DNA from: an uncultured Blautia sp.
GTDB lineage: Bacteria > Bacillota > Clostridia > Lachnospirales > Lachnospiraceae
Length of the DNA stretch: 10,127 nucleotides
Direction of reading: 5' to 3'
Assembly (NCBI GenBank): GCA_946629475.1
Contig: CAMOXX010000090.1
Location: forward strand, 1 to 10,127
Each line of letters opens with the position of its first letter. The first letter of the stretch is position 1. Below the pieces are notes generated by a model, which did no database searches, was not told the DNA's origin, and was given only the letters and a program-made list of their open reading frames with translations. A program made the position numbers and the translations under genes. This document shows, one piece after another, positions 1-7,129 of the stretch.

Positions 1-55
1 TTCGGAATGCTTCGCATTCAGGTGCATGCACCCCATTCGGAATGCTTCGCATTCC
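1..55. repeat. Two-copy hairpin repeat flanking a perfect palindrome
   Basis: The 19-mer ttcggaatgcttcgcattc occurs at 1-19 and again at 36-54. Each copy contains a self-complementary hairpin, GAATGC-TTC-GCATTC (5-19 and 40-54); the second extends to a 7 bp stem (39-55). Between them lies the perfect 12 bp palindrome GGTGCATGCACC (21-32). The first copy starts at the window edge, so the array may continue upstream. The region lies downstream of dnaX, and I see no coding capacity on either strand with a credible start. Its role is unknown; it could be an intergenic palindromic repeat or mRNA 3' structure. Confidence 0.8.
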
Positions 56-56
56 T

Positions 57-99
57 CATGTGGGCGGCCAGAGACGCTTCACGTCTTGTCCGCCCCATG
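57..99. repeat. Nested stem-loop downstream of dnaX
   Basis: Outer arms 57-67 and 90-99 pair with a single bulged T at 61. An inner stem AGACG/CGTCT (72-76 with 82-86) closes a five-base loop, cttca. The right outer arm (93-99, CCCCATG) is shared with the left arm of the next, longer hairpin, so the two structures are mutually exclusive. No T-tract follows on either strand, so it is not a typical intrinsic terminator. Confidence 0.65.
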
Positions 100-162
100 T
101 ACACATACACAATTTGCCTGAAATGCAAGCATTTCGTTCAAATTGTGTGTGTGTACGTGGGG
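93..162. repeat. Long 24 bp inverted repeat 3' of dnaX
   Basis: Arms 93-116 and 139-162 pair over 24 positions, with only two T-G wobbles and no bulges. The 22-base loop contains a second hairpin, GAAATGC-AA-GCATTTC (120-135). The right arm includes an alternating purine-pyrimidine run (gtgtgtgtgtac). The structure begins about 25 bases past the dnaX stop codon. There is no T-run on the dnaX-sense side, so termination here would be atypical. It could protect the dnaX mRNA 3' end, or be a palindromic insertion element. Confidence 0.75.
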
Positions 163-186
163 TGCTGATCATTTATCATTATATCC

Positions 187-1770
187 TTAATCATCCTCAT
201 CGTCCACATCAAAATGAATATTCTCGTGTATCATCTCGTCCACGGAAATCCGGTTCAGTGCCTCTGCCTTCCCGTCTTCGCCGGTTATCAGCCGGATCTC
301 GACCGTCTTCCCGGTTCTTTTTTGGATGATGGATTTCAGCTCATTGATATACTCCTCATTTCCGGCCCGTGAGCTGCTGATAAAATCTCCGGCCCGGAAC
401 ACTATGTAAAGGATATTCTCTCCGGTCGATCCATCATAGTAAGGCTCCGCATTTTTGAGGATTTCACGAAGAAGCCCTTTTGTCTGCCCCGCGATCATTC
501 CCCATTCTGACACAATCCTCCGGAGATCCTCCGGGGCCGCAAAAGCAGGCTCCGGTTTTTTCGCTTTTCCGGCGCTGTCTCCCTGGCCGCCCGTCGGGGC
601 GTACACAACACGGGGCGCTTCCTCAATACGCTTTTCCAGAACGCGCACGCGGTCCAGAAGCGAATCGAGGTTCGTCTCCATCGCAGGCCTTGTAAGCCTG
701 ATCAGCGCGACCTCCAGCACCACCCGCTTTTGGGTAGCATACCGCATCTGATTGGAAAGCTCCGAAAGGACCCGGATATAACGCATCAGTGTATCTGCAT
801 CTGCCATGCTGCTCTCCTCCTTCAGGAGAGTCAGGTTTTCAGCTGAGGCATCCACAATGCCCTCAGGATCATCCGCCGTTTTCACCAAAAGCAGGTTGCG
901 AAGGTACCAGGTAAAATCCGACACAAACTGGGAGATGTCCCGGCCGGCAGCGATTGTTTCGTCCAGAAGACGGATGGCTGCGCCGGCGTCCCCGCGGAGA
1001 ATCTCCCGCAGCATACGGCTGAATACTTCCGTATCCACTGCGCCGAGAACTTCGAGGACATTGTCATAGGTGAGCTTCTCTCCGAGATAGAAGGCAATGC
1101 ACTGGTCCAGAAGCGAGAGCGCGTCGCGCATGGAGCCGTCGCCGGCTTTCGCGATATACCGGACTGCCTTCTCCTCCGCCTCCACTCCCTCCCTCTCCAG
1201 AAGAGCGGTCAGACGGTTCGCGATGGTATCGACCGTGATCCTGTGAAAGTCATACCGCTGGCAGCGCGAAAGGATCGTGACGGGTATCTTGTGGGCTTCG
1301 GTTGTCGCCAGGATAAAAATCACGTAGGACGGCGGCTCCTCCAGCGTCTTCAGAAGAGCATTGAACGCTCCCGGCGAGAGCATATGCACCTCATCAATAA
1401 TGTAAACGCGGTAATTTCCCTCCGTCGGCCGGTACGCCACCTCATCACGGATCTCGCGGATATTGTCGACACTGTTGTTCGACGCCGCGTCGATTTCTGC
1501 CACATTCATCGAAGTCCCGGCCAGGATTGAACGGCAGATGCGGCATTCGTTGCACGGGCTTCCATTTACAGGGTTTTCACAGTTTACCGCGCGGGCCAGG
1601 ATTTTGGCCACCGAAGTTTTTCCGGTACCTCTGGTCCCGCAGAACAGGAAAGCATGGCCGATCCGGTTCGCCCTGACCTGATTGCGCAGGGCCGTCACGA
1701 TGTGATCCTGCCCTTTTACCTCGTCAAAATTGTCCGGTCTGAATTTTCTGTAAAGAGCCTGATAGCTCAT
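187..1770 (-). CDS. dnaX: DNA polymerase III subunit gamma/tau
   Basis: AAA+ ATPase core of the replicative clamp loader, which opens the beta clamp and, as tau, ties the polymerases to the helicase. The 527-residue protein is near the usual clostridial length. Visible motifs are the typical N-terminus (MSYQALYRKFRP), Walker A GTRGTGKT (45-52), four zinc-binding cysteines (C64, C73, C76, C79), Walker B IIDE (124-127) and the SRC arginine-finger motif (168-170). Domain III follows (about 240-365), then a Lys/Pro/Gly-rich linker (about 385-412) and a C-terminal tau-like domain ending in an acidic tail. The start is supported by an AGGGAG ribosome binding site at 1779-1784. No separate promoter is evident in the 83 bp to pfkA, so it may be partly read through from there. 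In many Firmicutes dnaX is followed by yaaK/ybaB and recR; here at least 186 bp of inverted repeats follow instead. Confidence 0.97.
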   Translation of the reverse strand: MSYQALYRKFRPDNFDEVKGQDHIVTALRNQVRANRIGHAFLFCGTRGTGKTSVAKILARAVNCENPVNGSPCNECRICRSILAGTSMNVAEIDAASNNSVDNIREIRDEVAYRPTEGNYRVYIIDEVHMLSPGAFNALLKTLEEPPSYVIFILATTEAHKIPVTILSRCQRYDFHRITVDTIANRLTALLEREGVEAEEKAVRYIAKAGDGSMRDALSLLDQCIAFYLGEKLTYDNVLEVLGAVDTEVFSRMLREILRGDAGAAIRLLDETIAAGRDISQFVSDFTWYLRNLLLVKTADDPEGIVDASAENLTLLKEESSMADADTLMRYIRVLSELSNQMRYATQKRVVLEVALIRLTRPAMETNLDSLLDRVRVLEKRIEEAPRVVYAPTGGQGDSAGKAKKPEPAFAAPEDLRRIVSEWGMIAGQTKGLLREILKNAEPYYDGSTGENILYIVFRAGDFISSSRAGNEEYINELKSIIQKRTGKTVEIRLITGEDGKAEALNRISVDEMIHENIHFDVDDEDD

Positions 1771-1794
1771 AAAGGTTTCTCCCTGTCATTCTAA

Positions 1795-1830
1795 AACGGA
1801 AAGCAGGGACCTGAAGAGGCCCCTGCCGTT
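1795..1830 (-). terminator. Terminator-like hairpin between pfkA and dnaX
   Basis: A 10 bp stem with one A-C mismatch (1803-1812 with 1817-1826) closes a four-base loop (gaag on the plus strand). An outer AACG/CGTT pair (1795-1798 with 1827-1830) can extend it. Read on the minus strand, the stem is followed by TTTCCGTTTTAG, an interrupted T-tract. It sits about 24 bases after the pfkA stop and ends just before the dnaX ribosome binding site. It is probably an intrinsic or attenuating terminator that limits read-through into dnaX. Confidence 0.6.
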
Positions 1831-1853
1831 ACTAATGTTCAGCATAATCAGGA

Positions 1854-2936
1854 TCAGTCACCAAAGCTGATGCCGATGGCTTTTGCAGCCTTGACGGTCT
1901 GATCTTTTTCGGATACCATCTTAAGCTTGCCGGCGCATTCCGCAAGCGGTACTCGTTTAATCTTGTTGTTGACGATACCGATCATCACGCCGTAATCCTC
2001 ATCAAGGATCGCCTCGGCCGCGCCTGCACCGATTCTGGTGGAAAGGACGCGGTCATACGGACACGGCTCGCCGCCTCTCTGGGTATGGCCGGGAACTGTG
2101 ATACGCACCTCGCTGCCGGTTTCCTTGAAGATACGCTCCGCGATCTCATAGGAAACAGACGGATACTTTTTGGCGCGCGCTTCCAGCTTTTCTTTATATT
2201 TTTTCTTGGAAAGCTTTGCGTCCTCTTTGGAGATTGCGCCTTCCGCAACCGCAAGGATCGTGAACCTCTTTCCGGCTTTATTACGTCTGTCGATCGCGCC
2301 TACGACCTTTTTGATGTCGTACGGGATTTCAGGAATCAGAATGATGTCGGCGCCGCCCGCAAGACCAGCGTGCAGTGTCAGGGAGCCGACCTTGTGGCCC
2401 ATAACTTCCACAATAAATACACGCCCGTGGGAAGCCGCTGTTGTATGGATGCAGTCAATCGCGTTTGTCGCGATATTTACCGCGCTCTGGAATCCGAATG
2501 TCATATCGGTGCCCCAGATATCGTTGTCGATCGTCTTCGGAAGGTGAATAATGTTCAGTCCTTCCTCGCGAAGAAGGTTTGCTGTCTTCTGGGTTCCGTT
2601 GCCGCCCAGGATAACAAGGCAGTCGAGGCAGAGCTTATAATATGTCTGCTTCATCGCTTCAACCTTGTCGAGCCCTTTTTCATCCGGAACGCGCATCAGC
2701 TTGAACGGCTGGCGCGAAGTACCGATGATCGTACCGCCCTGGGTCAGGATTCCCGAAAAGTCGCGGGAAGTAAGCATGCGGTATTTCCCGTAAATCAATC
2801 CTTTATATCCATCATCAAAGCCGTAAACCTCCAGTTCATTTACTGCCTCGGCAAGAGCCTTGACAACACCCCTCATAGTGGCATTGAGCGCCTGACAGTC
2901 ACCACCGCTGGTCAGAAGTCCTATTCTTTTAATCAT
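1854..2936 (-). CDS. pfkA: 6-phosphofructokinase, group III (G104/K124) type
   Basis: Phosphorylates fructose 6-phosphate to fructose 1,6-bisphosphate in the cytoplasmic committed step of glycolysis. At 360 residues it is somewhat longer than the ~320-residue E. coli type. Visible motifs: N-terminal LTSGGDCQALN (8-18), GTSRQPF (72-78), phosphoryl-donor loop GGNGT (111-115), catalytic PKTIDND (133-139, base D137), MGHKVG (179-184), PEIPYD (202-207) and substrate loop GHTQRGGEPCPYDR (283-296). By E. coli numbering, Gly at 104 favours ATP, while Lys at 124 is shared with pyrophosphate-dependent enzymes. This pairing marks the mixed, group III subfamily. Asn replaces the usual Asp103, and His replaces the Arg of the MGR motif, so donor specificity is uncertain. 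The start has a GGAGGA site (2942-2947) six bases upstream and a good promoter behind it. A second pfk may exist elsewhere in the genome. Confidence 0.93.
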   Translation of the reverse strand: MIKRIGLLTSGGDCQALNATMRGVVKALAEAVNELEVYGFDDGYKGLIYGKYRMLTSRDFSGILTQGGTIIGTSRQPFKLMRVPDEKGLDKVEAMKQTYYKLCLDCLVILGGNGTQKTANLLREEGLNIIHLPKTIDNDIWGTDMTFGFQSAVNIATNAIDCIHTTAASHGRVFIVEVMGHKVGSLTLHAGLAGGADIILIPEIPYDIKKVVGAIDRRNKAGKRFTILAVAEGAISKEDAKLSKKKYKEKLEARAKKYPSVSYEIAERIFKETGSEVRITVPGHTQRGGEPCPYDRVLSTRIGAGAAEAILDEDYGVMIGIVNNKIKRVPLAECAGKLKMVSEKDQTVKAAKAIGISFGD

Positions 2937-2972
2937 CAGTATCCTCCATTTCTGTGCCCGTCAGGCACGTTT

Positions 2973-2993
2973 CTGTCCGGTCCTGCTGTCCGG
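2973..2993. repeat. Direct repeat CTGTCCGG x2 in the pfkA leader
   Basis: CTGTCCGG occurs at 2973-2980 and 2986-2993, a 13 bp period, between the pfkA -10 box and its ribosome binding site. A small GTGCC/GGCAC hairpin lies next to it (2955-2969). The pair could be an operator or mRNA leader structure; no known regulator site is recognised. Confidence 0.35.
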
Positions 2994-3011
2994 AATCTTT
3001 CAATCCGTTAT

Positions 3012-3040
3012 ATTATATAATAGTTCCCCGGAATATACAA
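3012..3040 (-). promoter_or_regulatory. pfkA promoter (sigma-A type)
   Basis: On the minus strand a perfect -10 TATAAT (3017-3012) is preceded, after a 17 bp spacer, by TTGTAT (3040-3035), which keeps the TTG of the -35 consensus. The predicted transcript start is near 3005, giving a leader of about 70 bases. It is back to back with the promoter for the first FIST gene, whose -35 starts only 45 bp away. Confidence 0.65.
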
Positions 3041-3084
3041 TGCTTTTTTGTGCATCATTTAATCGGAAAAGGCTTTACTTTTTA

Positions 3085-3113
3085 TTGGACTTTCATTTTC
3101 CCTATGATATAAT
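3085..3113 (+). promoter_or_regulatory. Promoter of the first FIST gene (sigma-A type)
   Basis: TTGGAC (3085-3090), a 17 bp spacer and a perfect TATAAT (3108-3113). Transcription should start near 3120, leaving a leader of about 40 bases that contains the GGAG ribosome binding site (3147-3150). This gives the FIST gene its own promoter, divergent from pfkA. Confidence 0.7.
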
Positions 3114-3160
3114 GAAACAATCGTAACTGTTCAGCCCCCCTTTGATGGAGACAAATCAGC

Positions 3161-4429
3161 ATGAAACAATTTCAGTACAGCTACGAAAAAGAATTCGGCC
3201 TGAACGTCTGGCTCCGCCGCATTCAGGCATACTGTTCTGCAAATGCCATTCCGGAAGAAAAGATTCTGTTCCGGATCTATTCCGACTCAACCAGCGTGAG
3301 CACCATCGGCCCGGTCATCTCCCGAATCCGGAAAAAGCTCCCGCAGGCATTATATACCGGTTCCTCCACCCACGGCAATATCATCCACGGAGGCCTTGCG
3401 CATTCGCATATTGCCCTTTCCTGTACTGTCTTTGAGGACAGCAGCACCCGCCTTAAAGTGCTGCAGCTTCCTCTGGATTCCCTTACGCAGGAAGAGAGTG
3501 CCTCTTTTCTTTTGAAAACTGTCCGGGAAAATCCCTGGGTCAGAGCGGTCGAAATGATGTCTACCGTCCACTCAGCCGCCATTGATGTTTTCCTTGAAAG
3601 ACTCTCGTCGCTCCCGGACAGCGTACAGTTCTTCGGAGGCGGTGCCCATGGAACGGATACCGCCGGTGGAGATACCAGCCGTGCATTTGTCTTTTCCGGT
3701 TCCGGCGCCGTGACTCAGCACAGCGCGGTATTTATTCTGTATGGCGGAGATTCCCTGCACGTACAGTCACGTTATTTTGCGGGATGGCAGGAAATGGGCC
3801 GTCCTATGGCCATCACAGCCGCCGAAGGCCGCGTCCTGAAAGAGCTTAACGGCATTCCCGCCCGGGATGTATACAAACAATATCTCGGAATATCTGAAGA
3901 AAAGGATTTTACTAACCTTGCTAAGGTCTTTCCTTTCTCTGTAGAGTCGGATTCCGTCCACTTTCTGAGAGTCGTGGTCTCTTTGGCTGAGGATGGAGGA
4001 CTTTTCCTTGCCTCTCCCGTCAAAGAAGGTGACCTTTGCCGCATAAGCTATGGAAACCACGGAATCATCAGGGAATGCTTACAAAAAGAGCTGGCACAAA
4101 TGCGGGAATTCCGCCCTCAGGCGATCCAGCTGTTTTCCTGTGCCGCCCGTGAATCCTTCTGGGGGAAGGCTATGACAAGCAATGAAACTTTCCCCTTTGA
4201 GACCCTCGCCCCGACTTCAGGGTACTACACTTCAGCCGAATTCCTGCGAACCCGCAGCAAAATCTTTCTCCACAACAGTACGCTCGTGATTGTCGGAATG
4301 CGCGAAGGAGTAGGGGACCCTGTTTTGAAGGATTATTTTGTCCCGGAAGAATCCTCTTCCCGCCACATGATGATCAACCGCAGCCTCGCTTCATTTATCC
4401 AGGAACAGGACAGAGAGCACGGCTGGTGA
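3161..4429 (+). CDS. FIST domain sensor protein (copy 1)
   Basis: A 422-residue soluble protein with the FIST N-terminal domain (about 35-220) and the FIST C-terminal domain (about 230-385). It has no signal peptide or membrane segment. FIST is an intracellular ligand-sensing module; family members have been proposed to bind small molecules such as amino acids, and the NosP subgroup binds haem and nitric oxide. Family-like motifs include GNIIHGGL (72-79), HSAVFIL (187-193), QLFSCAAR (323-330), SGYYTSAEFL (353-362) and TLVIVGMREG (374-383). Residues shared with the paralog at 7179-8459 include C25, H83, C88, H187, H200, C327 and H371, all possible ligand or metal contacts. The start has GGAG ten bases upstream. 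An in-frame earlier start is not needed, as the paralog begins with the same MKQFQ. There is no output domain, so it must act through a partner, plausibly the adjacent c-di-GMP protein. The ligand cannot be read from sequence. Confidence 0.88.
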   Translation: MKQFQYSYEKEFGLNVWLRRIQAYCSANAIPEEKILFRIYSDSTSVSTIGPVISRIRKKLPQALYTGSSTHGNIIHGGLAHSHIALSCTVFEDSSTRLKVLQLPLDSLTQEESASFLLKTVRENPWVRAVEMMSTVHSAAIDVFLERLSSLPDSVQFFGGGAHGTDTAGGDTSRAFVFSGSGAVTQHSAVFILYGGDSLHVQSRYFAGWQEMGRPMAITAAEGRVLKELNGIPARDVYKQYLGISEEKDFTNLAKVFPFSVESDSVHFLRVVVSLAEDGGLFLASPVKEGDLCRISYGNHGIIRECLQKELAQMREFRPQAIQLFSCAARESFWGKAMTSNETFPFETLAPTSGYYTSAEFLRTRSKIFLHNSTLVIVGMREGVGDPVLKDYFVPEESSSRHMMINRSLASFIQEQDREHGW

Positions 4430-4435
4430 AACAGC

Positions 4436-4484
4436 AGAGGACGGCTGTCATGCAGTAAGGCTGCATGATAACCGTCCTCTTTTA
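4436..4484. terminator. Stem-loop terminator between convergent genes
   Basis: A 20-position stem (4436-4455 with 4461-4480) has one C-A mismatch and one G-T wobble, and closes a five-base loop (taagg). On the plus strand a run of four T follows (4480-4483), giving a standard intrinsic terminator seven bases after the FIST stop codon. The convergent GGDEF/EAL gene ends at 4522 and would also run into it. The minus-strand tail (CTGCTGTTTC) is weaker, so termination in that direction is less sure. Confidence 0.85.
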
Positions 4485-4521
4485 ATGCGCTGCCGTTCAG
4501 CTGCGTTCTGCAGCTTCCGGT

Positions 4522-7056
4522 TCATTCTTCCCTTGTTCTGTTCGAAATCGTAACCAGACACCTCACATCGCTGGTTTCATCCTCAATATAGTCTGACTTA
4601 ATATGCAGACTCACTCTCCTGCCTTCCTTATCAATCAGGGTAAAAAAGGAGGAAAAGTCAATCCCGTACAAGACTTCCTGGCACTGCTGGCGCAGCATCT
4701 CACGGTGCTCCGGAGCCACACGGGCATAAACGCTCCCGTCAGACAGCTCTTTCTCAAGCTCTTCCCTGGTCATTCCGAGTTCTGGCAGTCCCTGGGCAAC
4801 AACCTCAAAGCCATAGCCGCCTTCCTTTTCATAGACAAATATAATGCACTCCGAGAAGACCCTCGTCACAAGGTCCATATGCTTCTGCAGGAGCGTAATC
4901 TGCGTAACGTCCCTCGCAGAGCCGTAAAATCTCCGGTTTTCTCCTTCTGAACCCAGATAGTAAAAATGGATGAGAAAACGCGAAGCGCCTCCTCCTGCCT
5001 GATAGAAGCTCAGCAGCTCGCTGCTTCCGTTCAGCCGGTCCACCATTGCACGCTCCAGAGCATTCTCCAGCAGAGACGCTTCGCCGGGCGGCATAAACTG
5101 CTCTATGTTCTGCAGCCTCTCATGAAACACCGGAGAATGAACTGCTTCATAAAACTGTTCATTAAACCGGATAATATCAACCCCCTGCGGGGTCCATGCA
5201 TAGATTGCCGCCGGTCCGAGAATATTGTTCAGCATGGCATCGCTGTAGATGGAGTTGTCCATAAACTCCCTGACGCGGAACTGTTCATTCGCTTTGAACA
5301 CGAATCCTTCGGCCTCGATGTTGCTCGAATCAGAGGAGAGTTTTTCAAAGTTCGCCACACTCATCGGCCTGAAGAAGAAAAAGCCCTGCATATAACGGCA
5401 TCCCATGCTCAGAAGAAATTCTCTCTGCTCCTTGCTCTCAACACCCTCTACGATAATCGGAATCCCCATCATCTTTGTCATATTGATGACAGACTCCAGA
5501 ATATTCACTCCCCGGATTTCCGTATCTCTGTCCATCCTGAGGAAATTGGCGTCGATTTTGATCACATCGACATCCAGCTCATGGAGCATGTTGAGGGAGG
5601 AGTACCCGCTTCCAAAGTCGTCCATCAGGACCAGGAATCCTTTGTCCCGCAGCTGCTTCACCACATTCCTGACCGTGGAGGAATCCTCAGCAACCGCAGA
5701 TTCGGTTATTTCTATTTTAATGGCATTCCAGGGCAGATGGTATTTTTCAACAAGGTTATGGAAAAAGCCGGGAACATCGATCGTAAAAATATCCACCCGC
5801 GAAACATTGACCGAGATCGGCAGGAGCAGGTTCCCTCTGTCGAGCCAGCTTCGGATCCAGGCTGCCACCCTCTCCCACATAAACTGATCAAGGTCCGTGA
5901 TAAAGTTGTATTTTTCCAGAACCGGCACAAAAAGCGCCGGCGGAACATAGCTTCCATCCTTCTTTTTCCAGCGAACCAGTGCTTCTGCACCGACAATCTT
6001 ACCGTTTGACGCACGGCACTGGGGCTGAAGGAAAAATGTAATCTCATTCTCCTTCAGGGCTCTCTGGAAGTCCGTGATCAGACTGTAGTCCGTCTCGATC
6101 TGCTCCACCATCTTCCGGTCATAAAAACGGATCCGGTTTTTCAGATCGTTCCTCGCCAGCTCACAGGCAAACGAGGCTCTGTCGTAAAGCTCCATGATAG
6201 AGATTTTTTCACTCACTTCGGCAATCCCTAACGACGGAAGAAAGCCCACCGAGGCGCCGTAACGCTGCAGAACCCCCCGGATGTTTTTGTACAGCAGATC
6301 CACATCGCACTTGTCCGCCGGGACAAACAGGCAGAAATCGTCATCTCCCAAATAGCAGGCCAGCCCGCCCAGACTGACAGCATTCATCCTGAGTCCGGCT
6401 CCGATTCGAGCAAGAACCATATTTCCGTTTTCCCAGCCGTACCATTCATTGAACAGCTTGAATTTTTCGAGGTCAATGGAAATCAGGTACCAGACACCTG
6501 TGACTTCGGAGAGGATGGATTCTGCCAGATTGAAAAAATCCTTTTTATAATAAAGACCGGTCATCGGATCCGGTTTTAAATCAGAATTCTGATCAGTTGT
6601 GTTCAGTCCCTGTTCCCGCTCAACGATATTCTGGACATCGTAGATATAGCATTCAACAATGCCGTCGTCTATCCCGTATTTCTCACCGGTGATTAAAAGC
6701 TGGTCGACCCATCTCCACTGGCGGTCCATTCCCCGGGTCCGGAACCGGAATTCCATCGCTCCCGGAATCCCCGCCGCAGAAAGTGTTGACATAATTCTGC
6801 CGGGGTCCATAGTTTTTACATATTTATCTTTGTCCTCCGGAAAAACCATATGATCCGCGGCATACCTGTAAAACTCAGTGTATCCGCCCTTTAAAACAGG
6901 CATCTGGTACTTTTCTTCCATGTGGAACACCGCTTTCATGCGGTCGTTGGGAATGTCCAGTACAAGCAGCTCGTCAAAGCCGGAATTCCTGATATACTGA
7001 ATCAGGATCTGCGGATCATTAATATACTGGAAAAGGCTGAGAATCCCCTTATCCAT
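4522..7056 (-). CDS. PAS-GGDEF(degenerate)-EAL-PAS-PAS c-di-GMP phosphodiesterase
   Basis: An 844-residue cytosolic protein predicted to hydrolyse the second messenger c-di-GMP. A PAS-like region (about 20-150) leads into a GGDEF domain (about 160-315) that starts with DPMTGLYYKKDF (163-174). Its signature reads GDDDF (237-241), so both the second Gly and the catalytic Glu are altered; cyclase activity is doubtful, though GTP binding may remain. The EAL domain (about 325-575) looks intact: EAL 358-360, N417, E449 and E452 in KIEITES, DDFGSGYSS from D479, K500, E537 in VEGVE and Q557 in MQGFFFFRP. Two further PAS-like regions (about 600-720 and 728-844) form an unusual C-terminal sensory tail. 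No transmembrane helix is seen. The start follows a GAGAGGA ribosome binding site. The upstream gene on the same strand is a FIST sensor 122 bp away, so co-transcription is plausible despite a hairpin between them. Domain borders are estimates. Confidence 0.92.
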   Translation of the reverse strand: MDKGILSLFQYINDPQILIQYIRNSGFDELLVLDIPNDRMKAVFHMEEKYQMPVLKGGYTEFYRYAADHMVFPEDKDKYVKTMDPGRIMSTLSAAGIPGAMEFRFRTRGMDRQWRWVDQLLITGEKYGIDDGIVECYIYDVQNIVEREQGLNTTDQNSDLKPDPMTGLYYKKDFFNLAESILSEVTGVWYLISIDLEKFKLFNEWYGWENGNMVLARIGAGLRMNAVSLGGLACYLGDDDFCLFVPADKCDVDLLYKNIRGVLQRYGASVGFLPSLGIAEVSEKISIMELYDRASFACELARNDLKNRIRFYDRKMVEQIETDYSLITDFQRALKENEITFFLQPQCRASNGKIVGAEALVRWKKKDGSYVPPALFVPVLEKYNFITDLDQFMWERVAAWIRSWLDRGNLLLPISVNVSRVDIFTIDVPGFFHNLVEKYHLPWNAIKIEITESAVAEDSSTVRNVVKQLRDKGFLVLMDDFGSGYSSLNMLHELDVDVIKIDANFLRMDRDTEIRGVNILESVINMTKMMGIPIIVEGVESKEQREFLLSMGCRYMQGFFFFRPMSVANFEKLSSDSSNIEAEGFVFKANEQFRVREFMDNSIYSDAMLNNILGPAAIYAWTPQGVDIIRFNEQFYEAVHSPVFHERLQNIEQFMPPGEASLLENALERAMVDRLNGSSELLSFYQAGGGASRFLIHFYYLGSEGENRRFYGSARDVTQITLLQKHMDLVTRVFSECIIFVYEKEGGYGFEVVAQGLPELGMTREELEKELSDGSVYARVAPEHREMLRQQCQEVLYGIDFSSFFTLIDKEGRRVSLHIKSDYIEDETSDVRCLVTISNRTREE

Positions 7057-7129
7057 GAATCTTATCCTCTCTTTCCATACCGCATCTCAGGGTTCATGTT
7101 GAATGGCTGCTCAAATACTATGACTCACC

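Noticed and set aside
1..56. CRISPR array from the two 19-base repeats
   Set aside because: Only two copies, and the 16-base gap between them is itself a palindrome, far too short for a spacer.
42..329. Plus-strand ORF across the first hairpins and the dnaX 3' end
   Set aside because: It runs through palindromes and antisense to dnaX, with no ribosome binding site; the composition is that of repeats, not protein.
2085..3020. 311-codon plus-strand ORF antisense to pfkA
   Set aside because: It lies fully opposite a clear phosphofructokinase, has no ribosome binding site and no recognisable domain; a long antisense frame is common in GC-balanced genes.
4966..6009. 347-codon plus-strand ORF antisense to the GGDEF/EAL gene
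   Set aside because: It is opposite the EAL coding region, whose motifs are all intact, and its translation shows no domain.
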